From contig CATIUR010000014.1 of NCBI GenBank assembly GCA_949592205.1, positions 1,674,001-1,738,000 of the forward strand: a stretch of 64,000 nucleotides of DNA. Direction: 5' to 3'. The stretch is from Helichrysum umbraculigerum. Lineage: Eukaryota > Streptophyta > Magnoliopsida > Asterales > Asteraceae. This document shows, piece after piece, positions 1-11,269 of this stretch. Numbering within the stretch: position 1 is the first letter of the stretch; the number at the start of each line of letters is the position of its first letter. Position numbers and translations under genes: made by a program. The notes under the pieces are model-generated. The model was not told the DNA's origin and did no database searches. It saw only the letters and a list, made by a program, of their open reading frames with translations.

Positions 1-152
1 AAACAGAATCAATACTAACAATGTTCGTGAAGGCTAATGTGATGGTGCAAATTGATCGGTCAATAGTGCGAACTGTTTTCAGTCTTACCGTAAATACAAT
101 ATAATTCACGTATATTCAATCAATTAAACTAATTTTTTTGAAAATGTCTTAA

Positions 153-482
153 GACGACTCCCAACGGGAGTGTCAGTTTCCTCGTCGGTTCCCATCACTT
201 CCCATCACCAAACTGACACCGATGGGAGCACTCCGTCGGTTGGCCTCGTCGGTTGGCTCCGTCGCCAAACCGACGTTCGTCACTCTTTTTTTCTTTTTTT
301 TTTTCTTTGTGTTTGTGTGTATTTAGTGGAAGTAAATTGTTAAATGTGGGTCCTAAAAATATGAAGTGACGGAGCACTGTTGGTATGGGTCTGTCAGTTT
401 CTGTCAAGTTGGTGAAAAAACTGACGTGGCGCTGATGTGGCGCGTCGGTTTCTGTCAGTTTCTGTCACTGTTGGGAGAGGTC
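153..482. mobile_element. Harbinger-like MITE, copy 1
   Basis: A 330-bp element flanked by TAA on both sides (150-152 and 483-485). The 13-bp ends GACGACTCCCAAC and, in reverse complement, GACCTCTCCCAAC match at 11 of 13 positions. A 3-bp TAA/TTA duplication is the hallmark of PIF/Harbinger. The interior is rich in CCGACG/CGTCGG and holds no convincing coding sequence. Related copies lie at 51,913 and 54,837. Confidence 0.75.
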
Positions 483-485
483 TAA

Positions 486-1352
486 GATATTTATAAGTGT
501 TTTAAATAAGAATGAAAGAATGCAAGGGATAGACACCCTAACATGTATTAAAAAGATAAAAGGAATTATTAGGCACATTGGAAATAAATAAACTTCTTAA
601 ATCAAAATGATAGAATCGGTTGGATACAAAGGGATGAGTGGTTGATTTGGGATAGAAGTCTAATTAACCAATTTGAATTCAGTATTTAGTATTTCAAGAA
701 ATTCAAGAAAACAGTTGGCGGCGTTGACAGAATCAAGAAGAACTTGACGGAGATGGTGAAGCAACGGTGTGATGGTGGTGACGCACGATGTAACAGTGGT
801 TCCGGCAGGTTAGTGATTAAGAGATCTGAGAGTTATTTTGTGTATGAAGGGTGTTTGAAGCATTGAATGTGATTTTAGCAATGATTCTAATCAAATGTTT
901 GAACATTCCTTCGTAAAATATATGGAATCTAAATTTATTTAGGTAAAGGATTTGGAAGGAATTTGAAATTTCTAATCCCATCTTCTTTTTCAACCAAACA
1001 ATATCAGGAAAGGAAAGGAATTTGAGATTCCAGTTCCATCCAATTTCGTTCAATTCAACGAACCACACGCAAAACAGCTTATTGTAGAATAAAATTGGAA
1101 TTGAAATTGAACGTAAAACATCAATTTAGTTTGAAAAAATGAACCAACACCTTTTTTAGTAGTTGCTTATATAATGAAGATATTCTTGAAACATTAATCC
1201 TAATCAGAGTTAAAGCCATCTAGACATTGATATCGTAGTATACGAAAGCGTTAAAGAGACTTTTATTTGAGAAAAGTTGAAGTTAGTACAAGAATTTTTA
1301 GAAGTATGAAAGAACTAATAAGAATGCTCCGCATGTATAAAGAGAATGTGTG
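486..1352. other. No gene seen
   Basis: AT-rich intergenic DNA. I see no coding signal, RNA gene or clear element boundary. An 831-1130 stretch with several 'ttggaatt/aattccaa' segments might be an old foldback, but I could not place its ends. Confidence 0.4.
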
Positions 1353-1897
1353 ACATGTACAAAACTCATTTACCCCAACATCAATTATCTCACAAACGAT
1401 AAATCGAAAAATTATGAAAATTGCATAATAAAATTCAGCGTTTTTTCCTCTTCGATTTGCCGTCCCTCAAGGCGTACTTTCGATGATTTTTTTTTCATTT
1501 TTTTGTGGGTTTTATAAATTATAACACACGAGTTAGTGCTTGGTTGTACATTTAATGTAAGGTTAGGGTTAGGGTTTAGGGTTTAGTATGGTTTAGGGTT
1601 TAGAAGAATTTAGGGTTTAGAGATTTGTAAAGCGTTTAGGGTTTAGGGTTTGTGGTTCAGGGTTGAGGGTTTTGCCAAAACCCTGAACCTAAACCCTAAA
1701 TCCGAAACCTCAAACCCTAAACACAACACTTTAACACATGTGTAAAAAAAAAAAAAAAAACTCGTCGAAAGTATGCCTTGAGGGACGGCAAATTGAAGTG
1801 TAGAAAACGCTGAATTTTATGGTGCAATTTTCATAATTTTTCGATTTGTCGGTTGTGAGATAATTGATGTGGGGGTAAATGGGTTTTGTGCATGTGG
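1353..1897. mobile_element. Foldback element around telomere-like repeats
   Basis: Two arms of about 130 bp are inverted copies: roughly 1353-1493 and 1764-1897. For example GCCGTCCCTCAAGGCGTAC in the left arm pairs with the right-arm GTATGCCTTGAGGGACGGC. The centre holds telomere-like repeats, first as TTTAGGG and then as CCCTAAA. Long terminal inverted repeats without coding capacity fit a foldback or Mutator-like MITE. I could not define a target-site duplication, so the outer ends are approximate. Confidence 0.65.
1558..1724. repeat. Interstitial telomere-like repeats, head to head
   Basis: Degenerate TTTAGGG / TTAGGG units (about 1558-1670) are followed by CCCTAAA units (about 1677-1724), with TTTTGCCAAAAC at the turn. 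The array is short, degenerate and lies inside a foldback element, so it is an interstitial repeat and not a chromosome end. Confidence 0.7.
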
Positions 1898-2364
1898 AGA
1901 GTTTTAGAATAGATCTGTTTGTGGATTACCATAACCCGATCCGTTTTAACACGTACCGAAACCAACCCAACCGCCCCATGAGACTATTTTATGGATCTAC
2001 GACTGGGTGGAATCTGAATTAAGTTGCTCATTGTCGGAATCGTAGTTGGAGATCGAGAGGAATTTTAATATGAAAATTGGATCACTCTGTTTTAGTTGTA
2101 CAATAAGCCCATCAAAAAAATTAATCCGTTAATTTAATAATAGCCCACAACATTTTTCATTGTTAATTGGTAACGGATTATAGTACTCTGTTATTCTATT
2201 TCCGTTCAAAATATCTCATCTCATCTCATTGTTCATTTAAAAGATAGAATAGATATATAGTAAATCTGTTGAAATATACAAACATACAAATCTACTAAGT
2301 TTGGAACATTTGTAGTAATCTGGTTAATAAATCTTATTGTGTGATTAGAACTTTATTATAGGTA

Positions 2365-2391
2365 TTAGTTTTAAACCCGTGCGATGCACGG
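2365..2391 (-). mobile_element. Helitron 3' terminus (minus strand), body not delimited
   Basis: Read on the minus strand: a GC hairpin CCGTGC-ATC-GCACGG (2377-2391), then a short A/T spacer, then CTAA, followed by host T (complement of A2364). A hairpin followed by CTRR at an A/T target is the Helitron 3' signature. I found no matching TC-start 5' end to the right, so the element may be truncated or longer than I could trace. Confidence 0.45.
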
Positions 2392-2480
2392 CTAGAAATA
2401 TATAATATTGTAATATGTGGATTATAAGTTAAAACGATATATAGAATGTTTTAATCGTATTCAACTTTACGTAGTATATA

Positions 2481-3440
2481 CGGTGGCGAATCTAGGATTG
2501 AAAACAAGGGGGGTCCGATTTTATTCAAGTGGTGCATTAGTTGGGTTGAATGAGTTGGGTCATGGGCCGGCTCGGGTCGGGTAAATTAACTAGGCTCTTA
2601 ACTTCTGTTATTACGCGTCATTCTAATGATCAAAAAAATTTAAACATTTTCATTTTGTTATCTTAATATTAAATACTAATTACTCGATTTGTCAAGTAGA
2701 CAAGAATGAGGTAATGTTTGAAATGTTAAAGTTTTCAAATACTCTTTAAACTTTCTAAATTGTTACAGCTTAAATAATTTCATTAGAAAAGTAAAATATT
2801 ATGAATTTAACATGAATATATATTTTCAATGATGAATGAAGTTTATGTTGAATTTATTCCAATGATCTATTAAATTTCCTAGATTATATAACTAGATAAT
2901 CGAAATATACGCCTTGAGTGATAATTTGAGTTAGGAAAATTACAATCATAAGATATTAATAATTGTTCTCCTACCAATTTTACAAATAATTGATCTGAAA
3001 GATAATTTGAACCATCAATAAGAAAAAGAATTAAAGGTAAAAAGAAAAGAAAAAAAAGAGAAGAAATATGCATATCCACGTGTCTCTCCTCTATCTACTT
3101 TCTACAAGTACTTGTACAGTGTTGTACAAATGAAAACTGCACGTTAAACATTATCCCCAACACTTTCTCGCTATACAAATTCATACCCTACTATCTATTT
3201 CTCTCATTTCTCTTTCCCGGACCTTCAAACATCTCTGCAAGACTGCAACTCTTTTGTAACTAGAAGAAGAAATCGAAATTCATGGACTCTTACTTTACCT
3301 CTATATAGCTTTGATTTTAAGGGGGGTCCATCTTCAATATTTAGGTGGGTCCATAGAAGAAATATACATATACTTCTCCAGATTTTTAATTTCTAAGGTG
3401 GGTTCATGGACCCCCCTAACATAACACAGATTCGCCCCTG
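2481..3440. mobile_element. Non-autonomous hAT element, 960 bp
   Basis: Flanked by an exact 8-bp duplication AGTATATA (2473-2480 and 3441-3448). The ends CGGTGGCGAATCT and, in reverse complement, CAGGGGCGAATCT match at 11 of 13. Sub-terminal GGGGGGTCC / GGACCCCCC motifs occur near both ends. There is no transposase open reading frame. 8-bp duplications and short terminal repeats are diagnostic of hAT elements. Confidence 0.8.
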
Positions 3441-3448
3441 AGTATATA

Positions 3449-4128
3449 CTTTATATAATGGTGACGATTAGTACATCGTCGCATCGATTATGCTTTGAGG
3501 TGTTGTACTGTACAACTGTGTAAATCATGTTTGTGATGTACGGCTAAAACAATGTGGTGTACGAATAGCTTCTCTTTATATAATCTTTTCTAATAACATT
3601 AATAATTGAAATATTAACAACAATTTTTTCTCCCCATCATATATCAATGAATTTGGAAGGTTAAAAAAGATGTGTATGTTATAAAGTATCCTTTTTCTAG
3701 CTAAAAATAATTGTATGATCATTGTAGCCTTTTAACCTTTTCGTTTCCAATAGTTATAATATGGTAAGGTTGCAACAATTTGATGAACAATGTGTATGTT
3801 CATAGTATTGGGAAACATAGATTGTAACAACTACTATAACAATCTGGACATTTTATTGTATAAGTAATGTGCATATATGTACAAAACGTAAATCATTCTA
3901 TAACGATCAAATATATACAAAATATATAAATGGGACATTATATAGATTTGAAAAGTAATATAGAAATTATAGAAGTACACGTCTTACCAGTCGCAAACTG
4001 AATTGTTATTGAGTTGTGTGATTTAAAAACAAAAAAAAAAAAATCTTTACAAAGAGATGATGAACTTGATCTACATATCCATAAAATTAGTATTCAGATT
4101 GCAAAATAACCGAAATTGAGTTCCCTCA
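3449..4128. other. No gene seen
   Basis: AT-rich spacer between the hAT element and the Mutator-like element. No open reading frame of interest and no RNA gene recognised. Confidence 0.4.
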
Positions 4129-4137
4129 TTCTGTAAG

Positions 4138-5009
4138 GGCCAAAATGCATATTAGTACCTCAAACTTGACTAACCGGGTTCTCTACTACCCTGAACTATT
4201 AAAGGTACGGTATGGTACCCTCAACTTAAAAACTAAGTTAAATTAGTACCTCCACTCACTTGACTTGGTCACGGTACAAACACGTGACCAACATCCCGTT
4301 TATTTTTAACGAAAACATAATGATACAAAATCGGCTGCAAAAATAATAAAATCATTCCCCTCCAAATTCATAATCAAAACCGTTCGTATACTCTCTCTGC
4401 CACCCTCGTTCTTCTCGATCAAAATCAAAATCAAAATCGAAATCAAAGATATGATCTTCAACCCTTTATATTAATTTTTGGTTTCTCTATCTAAATCAAA
4501 CCTGTAGTTCGTTGATTCAACTAATACTTCTGCTACCTCGTCGAATTAAAAAACATGAACGATTCATCATCATACTTAAAAGGGACGTAGGGTTAGAATG
4601 AATAACGAATTTGGTGAACTTCGATTTTAACGAGATAATTAGCACCAGATTCTGTCTTCAATTTGGTAACCACCAACACGTTTTTTTCTCCTTCGAATTT
4701 GAACTTTTGATTTTGATTGAGAAAACTAAGGTAGATGAGAGAGAAAGAGTACATGAACGGTTTGTGTTGTGAATTTGAAAGGAACTGATTATTTTTTTTT
4801 AATTTTTTTGCAATCGATGTTGTATTAACCAGTGCCGTCAAAAATTAAGGAGATATTGGTCACGTGTTTGTCACGTGACCGAGTCAAGTGAGTGGAGGTA
4901 CTAATTTAACCAAGTTTTCAAGTTGAGGGTACAATACCGCACCTTTAATAGTTCAGGGTAGTAGAAAACCCGATTAGTCAAGTTTGGGGTACTAATATTC
5001 ATTTTGGTC
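4138..5009. mobile_element. Mutator-like non-autonomous element
   Basis: Exact 9-bp duplication TTCTGTAAG at 4129-4137 and 5010-5018. The inverted arms are about 160 bp (4138-4298 and 4858-5009): GGCCAAAATG starts the left arm and CATTTTGGTC ends the right. Long inverted ends plus a 9-bp duplication identify a Mutator-superfamily element. The interior (about 4300-4855) is single-copy-looking with a weak 82-codon minus-strand frame that I do not believe is a gene. It could be captured host sequence, as in Pack-MULEs. Confidence 0.8.
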
Positions 5010-5018
5010 TTCTGTAAG

Positions 5019-5769
5019 ATAATAACAAAAAAAAAAAATTCAAATTAACAAAACTATAATAAAATCAATAATAACATTAAAAGTAAGTTATCATATCTCA
5101 CTAGAAATTTATTTATTTATTTAGTTTATTTGTTTGAGAGAGAGAGAGAGTTAGAGAAAGAAGAGTGAAAATTTTATAAATCGAATTAGAGGGAAAAAAT
5201 ATATTAAAGGATGACCTAATTTTGGACTATAACAAAAAAATTTAAGTGTTAATTGGTTATAATTTTAATTTCTCAACTACCTTATTAGATGAAATTAGTT
5301 ATAATATCATTATTAATTGAATATTACCTTATTAAAGTAAGGTTATAGAAAAATTCACATCATTAAGTTTGTTTTTTATGGTGATGACATACTGGATTTG
5401 TATGATGTGGCATAAGTGAAATTTTGATTAATAATAATTGAGAGTTTTCTCCCCTGGTTACAAAGATAGAAGATAGATTATATATATATTTTTTTAATTA
5501 TTATAAAGGGAAGATATTATCAGGGACTAAATGTGGACTAGGTAAATACTTGAAGAAGCTGGAGACGTTCTTGCAATCTCGAGGGTTGTACTTGCAGTTT
5601 CTACATAGACACATTTTAGAGAAGCCCGGTGGGTCTTTTATGTTTTTGAGTCTAGATAACACATCTTGAGCGGTCTTGTTTTTGGGTTTATGTCCGGGTT
5701 TAGTTTAAAGGTGAAGTTCAGATGAGAATGAGGTATTTGAGGAAAAATAACGAGAAGAATTTAAACCAT
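5019..5769. other. Unassigned spacer with a possible coding remnant
   Basis: Mostly AT-rich. About 5540-5740 is less AT-rich and reads without a stop for roughly 40 codons on the plus strand, but I recognise no family and see no start or splice context. No RNA gene or element ends were found. Confidence 0.3.
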
Positions 5770-7190
5770 TAAAAATGTACCACTGCTCACATCACCAAAT
5801 TTTACTTTTACCCCCTCCACTTTCTTAATATTGTATATCATCCCCTCCTACTTTCTTCTTCCCCACCACCACCCGCCACCAACCACCACTGATCACCGTC
5901 ACCAGCCGTCGGCCGCCGCCAGATTTTTTTTTTTTTTTTAAATTTAACTTATATATATATAAAAAATTAATTTTAGATATTTGATTTTTTTTCAATTATT
6001 TTTACATATTATCCTTTTGTACTGCATTTTATTAATTTTACTGCATTTTTTATATATATGTTTAGTATATATATTATTCGTTTTGTACTTCATTTTATCT
6101 ATACAACTTGATCTAATATATAATGCATGTTTTTACTGCATTTTATATTATACATAATCTATTTGTACTGAATTTTGTTATTTTTACTGCATTTTGCGTA
6201 TATTTCACTTATTACATAATGTTTGTTTTTTTACTGCATTTTGTATTATACATATTATCCATTTGTACTGCATTTTGTACAAAAGTATAAATATGTATTG
6301 TTGTTTTTACTGCATTTTGCATATATTTTATTTAGTACATATTGTTCACTTTTTACTGCATTTTATATGATACATAATCTATTTATACTGCATTTTGTTA
6401 TTTTAGTGCATTTTACATATATTTCATTATTACATATTGTTTGTTTTTTACTATATTTTATATTATACGTATTATTCATTTGTACTGCATTTTGTATAAA
6501 AGTTTAAATACGTATTGTTATTTTTACTGCATGTTGCATATATTTCATTTATTACATATTGTTTATTTTTTTTACTTCATTTTATATTATGCATATTATC
6601 CATTTATATTGCATTTTGTATAAAAGTATACTGCATATTGTTGTTTTTCTGCATTTTGTATTTAGGACATATTGTTCGCTTTTTAATGCATTTTATATTA
6701 GACATAATATCCATATGTAGTACATTTTGCTAACGTCATGTATATATAGAAGATGCATTAAAATATATATACACGTTGTTAAATATTTGCTTTTTGCTGA
6801 CGTCGTGTATAGAAGATGCATCAAAATATATATAAAAGTTTTAGTTAAAAAACAATAATATACAAAATGCAGTGAAAAAGACTTATAATTTTATTCAAAA
6901 TGCAGTAGAAATAGATACTATATATAATATAAAAAAATAGGTTTTTTTTGAAAAAAAAAATTTTGAAAGAAAAAAATTTCTGGAAAATAAATTTTTTTTT
7001 ACGGCCGGTATTCAAAGACCAGCAGTGGCGGTCGGCGATGGATGGTGGAAGCAGGTGGTGTGGGTGGTGGTAGGTGGGGTTGGAGAAGAAGTAACAGGAG
7101 GAAGAAAAGAAAGTGAAAGAACTAAAATGTAAAAATTAAAATAGTGGAAGAGTTGTGGAGTGGAATATTTTGCTATGTTTTTTTTTTTTT
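5770..7190. mobile_element. Large foldback element with TACTGCATTTTG repeats
   Basis: The flanks of this block are imperfect inverted copies. The left arm (about 5780-5925) is rich in CCACCACCACC and ends in a GCCGTCGGCCGCCGCC patch. The right arm (about 7000-7180) carries GGCGGTCGGCGATGG and GGTGGTGGGTGG-type sequence. Between them 6020-6735 is a degenerate tandem array of TTTTTACTGCATTTTGTAT units, with a few inverted units near 6862-6905. Short open frames in the array (for example 6223-6507) follow from the repeat and are not genes. Outer ends are approximate; I found no clean duplication. Confidence 0.55.
6022..6735. repeat. Degenerate tandem array, TACTGCATTTTG core
   Basis: About twenty occurrences of a TACTGCATTTTGTAT-like core, in paired arrangement separated by TATACATATTATCCATTTG-like spacers. 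The higher-order period is roughly 70-100 bp. It is AT-rich and non-coding. Confidence 0.7.
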
Positions 7191-7448
7191 TAACTCTAAC
7201 ACATATTTTTACAAACTATTTAGAATAATACCACTCCTTATAAGTTATAACCATTGATCTAAATCGAATGGTGATCCAATGGTTATCCTTCCCTTCAAAT
7301 AACAACTTCTCCTATGATCTCCACCTTAGTTTAATTCAAGGTATTATTCAGTTTTTCGATTGTGTATGTTCTTGGTGATAAGTTGTGATTGATTGTTTAT
7401 GGTAGATCTAGACTTCTTTACAAAATCTTTCGAGTAATGCTATATCAA

Positions 7449-7577
7449 CCTAATTACATAGACCTAATTATATTATTGGTTGATTTTTTTCTCTCTCCTA
7501 ATATCATCCAATCAATTTTTCAAAGCAACCAATCACATCCTTAATTAGGTCTTTTTTTAGGCTTACATAATTAGTCA
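7449..7577. mobile_element. Short foldback MITE (probable)
   Basis: The ends are inverted: CCTAATTACATAGACCTAATTA on the left pairs imperfectly with the right end, which reverse-complements to CTAATTATGTAAGCCTAAAA. The length (about 130 bp) and AT-rich core fit a MITE. I could not read a target-site duplication. It lies just downstream of the kinase exon. Confidence 0.4.
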
Positions 7578-7671
7578 TGCCAATCATTTTCCAAATCGTA
7601 ATCACACAATATGAAGTTTTAACTGTTATCATGTCAAAGTAAAATTATAGAGAAGATAAGTAAAAACTTAC

Positions 7672-8580
7672 TTGGTATTCCAACGCGATTTCAAGTTCTT
7701 TCAATATATCGGTCATTAATGGGCGCTGCGTGCGATCTAGTTGTAAACATTGATGTGCAATTTTTGAGAACCTTTCCAAACACTTGGGTGATATTTTTCC
7801 TTCTAGACTAGTACTGATGATAGTACTTAGTGTATTTTCTATATAGCACTTCCGTGCCAATTCTGGCAATACTCTACGCTCATCTTTGTAATTTTTAGCA
7901 ACACATTGTCTTCCACAAAGAACTTCGAACAAAACAACACCGAAGGAATAGACATCGGATTCTTTTGTCAAGAAGCCAGTCTGCATGTATAACGGATCAC
8001 AATAACCCATTGTACCTACTGCAGCGGAAAATTGATAACTGAACTGCTGATTTGCAGGGAAAAATTTGGACAAACCAAAGTCTGCAATTTTTGCATTGCA
8101 ATTGTGGTCCAAAAGTATGTTTGCACTCTTGATATCACGGTGCAAGACTCTGTGTTGACTCCCCTCTGCAGGAGCATGCAGGTACTCTAGTCCAGTCCCA
8201 ATACATATACGAAGGCGTTGACACCAAGAGAGATCGGTGCTACCTAGATATAAGTCAAGACTTTTGTTTGGTAGAAACTCGTACACAAGGATACTTTCAC
8301 CTTTCTCGTCACAAAAGCCTAAAAGAGAAACTAGATTTTCATGTTTGTACCGCGAAAGTAGCATAATTTCCCTCCAAAACTCAGGAGCTCCTTGCCCAAG
8401 TGCAGCATCTAAGCGCTTTATAGCCACCAAGGTAAGCTTCTCGGATATGACAATTTCTCCTCGGTAAACAGTACCAAAACCACCTTTGCCGATACGATTG
8501 GATGCTCCAAAGTTGTTGGTGGTAGCTATTATAGCTTCGAGTGAAATTTTGAGATGTTGGTACTCTTCTAGGAAAGACAT
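7672..8580 (-). CDS. Receptor-like Ser/Thr kinase domain, single visible exon
   Basis: Encodes 303 residues from ATG 8580 to a consensus splice donor (CAA|GTAAGT, exon end 7672). I chose the start giving MSFLEEYQHLKI, the usual beginning of this plant kinase family; an upstream in-frame ATG at 8625 adds only a hydrophobic leader. Visible motifs: glycine loop GKGGFG (31-36), Lys55 in VAIKRLD, HRDIKSAN with catalytic Asp149, DFG at 167-169, and a SDVYSFGVVLFEVLCGR helix. No signal peptide or membrane segment follows the chosen start, so a cytoplasmic kinase is likely. The usual APE-type Glu is Leu (DPLY, 195-198), and the segment before EYLHA looks 2-3 residues short. The family often continues into a PP2-like or other C-terminal part. 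No such exon is seen downstream, where a MITE and a large foldback lie, so the gene may be 3'-truncated. PP2-like exons occur about 48 kb away. Confidence 0.8.
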
Positions 8581-8689
8581 TGTTTTGATATTGAGAAAGA
8601 GAAAAAGAAACACAAACAGCTCCAAGGAGTTGAAAAACTTTAAACAAGTAGAATATGCAGTTTGTTGGTCATCAAAATTTGTGATCCAT

Positions 8690-8697
8690 TTAATATA
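8690..8697 (-). promoter_or_regulatory. Candidate TATA box for the kinase gene
   Basis: TATATTAA on the minus strand, about 110 bp upstream of the chosen kinase ATG. The position fits a core promoter with a short leader, but TATA-like strings are common in this AT-rich DNA. Confidence 0.3.
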
Positions 8698-8759
8698 GAC
8701 GAGAAGTAGTTAGCCGCCCACCCAGCAACACACACGAGCAACTACGAAACTACCATCTT

Positions 8760-9165
8760 CAAGAGTAGCATAATTTTTTTATTTCCTTATCCAAAATTTA
8801 AAAACTTCTATCATGCGTAAACACTTTAGAAGTTTATATTCCAAAAATCTTATTTTAATATCTTGAATATACTATAGAAAGCTGACTTTTAAGTTATAAC
8901 ATCTACTTTCAAAATTGAAATTAAATTGACATTCACATTCATTTATTACATTCAACTGTCAATAAAATAATACTCCATATTAATTATGATTAATAATTAA
9001 TTTTATTATTATGGATTAGGTAATTCAATTCGTAAAAATTAGGATATACACAAGAATATTTAAAACTTATCAATTAAAAAGTTAAACGACTCGTATGTGT
9101 ATACACAAGTTTAATGGCTAGTCAAACTTATAAAGTATACTCCGTAAATTATTTTTAATATACAA
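8760..9165. other. AT-rich upstream region of the kinase gene
   Basis: No coding sequence or element boundary recognised. Presumably contains kinase upstream regulatory sequence plus intergenic DNA. Confidence 0.35.
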
Positions 9166-9169
9166 TTTT

Positions 9170-9505
9170 AAGGAGGGGATGGGTTTGTTGGATCTCCTCC
9201 CTACTTTTTGGATGGGTCTAAATGGGTTTTTCAATATAACCTCTAATTATGTAACAATTAACAATGGGTTTAGACGGGTCTACCGGGTAAATTTTTTTTT
9301 TCCACCTCATTTCATTTTTCGATCAATCAAATAAAAAAAAAAGTTTGGTGAACCCGATGACCCGACCGAGACCCATTTAACCCGGACCCGTTTAGACCCA
9401 TCCTTCTAAATGACCCATTTAGACCCGGACCTATTTAGACCTAAACCCATCTAGACCCGTGACCCGACTCGACCCGACCCATTCATTTTGCCACCTCTAA
9501 CTAAG
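9170..9505. mobile_element. hAT-like MITE remnant with GACCC repeats
   Basis: The right end reverse-complements to TAGAGGTGGCAAAATGAATG, a common hAT-MITE terminus. The left end begins AGGAGGGGATGGGTTTG. The right part is a degenerate GACCCATTTAGACCCG array and the left part holds its complement (GGGTCTAAATGGG). I found no matching 8-bp duplication, so this is a likely but eroded copy. Confidence 0.45.
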
Positions 9506-10440
9506 GCCATCTCCAATGTATATATTTTCACACCAAATTTGGTGTTTTGGTTTAAAGCTGAACTCCAATCAACTCACCAAATATAATGCAACTTTTAATG
9601 TATACCAAGTTTTTTGATATTTTGCATCAAATTTGACGTAATACTAAACTTTGCATCAAATTTGTAATGTTTCATTTTATCCCCTGTATTTGAAATATTA
9701 TTAAATTATGACCCTGCGAATTCGCGGGAGGCTATCGTAAGATTTTAATACATAGTTTATATTATATTCTTATTTTTATATTTTATTATGTACTTTTTAA
9801 GTCGACATATTTATATGTTTAAGATTGCATAAATGTTTTGAATTGAAGGAGATATGTATATGTCTTAGGAGTTAGTGTTTGAAAATGCATATGTCTTAGG
9901 AGATATGTATATATCTTAGGAGTTAATGTTTGGATATGTATATGTCTTAGGAGATATGTATATGTCTTAGGAGTTAGTGTTTAACTTGCTATTTTTAATG
10001 TATCCAACTTTTAGACATGGTGTTTTAATGTATTTTGCTGTTGTGACGCTCGTGTAAGGTGTCACATAGCATCCGGAGAGTTTGATACATCATCAATACA
10101 TAAGCAAAATACATTAAAACACACTTTTTGAAAATTTGATGCATTATAATTAGCAAACCTAAGTTGATTACACACACAAGTTTAATGCATTAATTTCATA
10201 CACTAACCCTTACGATAAAATACAATAATTTATTATTGTATTTTAGAGGAGGATCCTTTATATACATGAGCAAGCATTTGAGTTGTTAATGGTATTGTCG
10301 TTGAAATGTGGGTGCAGTTATTTCAATATGTTCACAGTTGGATTTGTAAATAAAGATATTATGTTATTATAGTAGTGGGTTGCATAATTATCCAGTTATG
10401 TACATTTTCCTCTAAAACATATGTTAAAACACATGTGATG
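9506..10440. other. Repeat-rich spacer
   Basis: Starts with GGCCATCTCCAATG, a typical MITE-like terminus, without a clear partner. A GC hairpin CCCTGCGAATTCGCGGG sits at about 9713-9729. A tandem array of ATATGTATATGTCTTAGGAG-type units occupies about 9847-9985. No gene seen. Confidence 0.45.
9847..9985. repeat. Short tandem repeat, unit containing ATGTCTTAGGAG
   Basis: About five units of a TATGTCTTAGGAG(A/T)TA-containing repeat, with alternating ATATGTATA and GTTAGTGTTTG spacers. Non-coding. Confidence 0.65.
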
Positions 10441-10448
10441 CATGGAAG

Positions 10449-10729
10449 CAGTGCCGTCTTCGAGGGTGGGCGAGGTGGTCGACCGCCCAGGGCCTCTGAA
10501 TTATAAGGGCCTCAAATTTGTACGTGTTTGTGTATATGTATGTGCGTATATACATATAAATATAATTTGATTGTTAATTGTAAGGAAAAAAATATGTTCT
10601 AGCTGTTTCAAAATTGATTGAGGCACAACAAAAAAGTAAGAAAATTAATTTATAGCTCCATATAGGGCCTCATTTCATTGATCATTTATGTTTTTGCCGA
10701 GGGCCTCCGAAAAATCAGCGACGGCCCTG
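10449..10729. mobile_element. hAT MITE, 281 bp
   Basis: Exact 8-bp duplication CATGGAAG at 10441-10448 and 10730-10737. The ends CAGTGCCGTC and, in reverse complement, CAGGGCCGTC match at 9 of 10. GAGGCCCT-type sub-terminal repeats (AGGGCCTC) occur at both ends. No coding capacity. Confidence 0.85.
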
Positions 10730-10737
10730 CATGGAAG

Positions 10738-11260
10738 CATGAATGTTATGACATACTCCGTGTAACCTAAGTGATCATGCAAAGTGATGAGGAAAAATGG
10801 TGGCTAACAATTAAACGGGACAAATAGAGTAAAACTTGCCCAAGATGTCGACCGATGGTCAATTCATCATATTCCCATATCAAACATGAAATAATATAGG
10901 GAAAAAAACTAATAACATTATGAGCCGAGTGAATCTAACTTTGCAGCATCCCTACAATATAACATCATAATAATGTTAGCAAAGAGTTAGCAAAGAGTGA
11001 AAACTTTCAATCAATTGACAACAAATATGGTTTTTCATGAAATTCGATAACATTAGAAAATTTTTTGAACAAGTTCTTCATATTGTAGCTAATGCAACTT
11101 TTTAACGAGATTTCTCAAGCTACAAGTACACTAGATCTTCTCACTCCACATTATTCAATAAATTTTATTTATTTAAAATGAAAAATATGCTCTTTTTTTC
11201 ATTGGAATGAAAAGTTTTAGTAAAAAAAAACCTTTTTGCGGAAGATTCTTTTAGTGAAAC
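10738..11260. other. No gene seen
   Basis: AT-rich spacer without recognised genes or repeats, apart from a short local duplication of GTTAGCAAAGA near 10,976-10,998. Confidence 0.4.
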
Positions 11261-11269
11261 TTATCAAAT

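Noticed and set aside
1558..1724. Chromosome end or ancient telomere fusion
   Set aside because: The head-to-head telomere-like repeats are short, degenerate and enclosed in a foldback element, which explains them better.
6223..6733. Three overlapping hydrophobic short frames
   Set aside because: Low-complexity Phe/Tyr/Ile peptides from the TACTGCATTTTG repeat; no start or splice context.
9713..9729. GC hairpin as a Helitron 3' end
   Set aside because: The hairpin is good but no CTRR terminus follows at the right distance on either strand.
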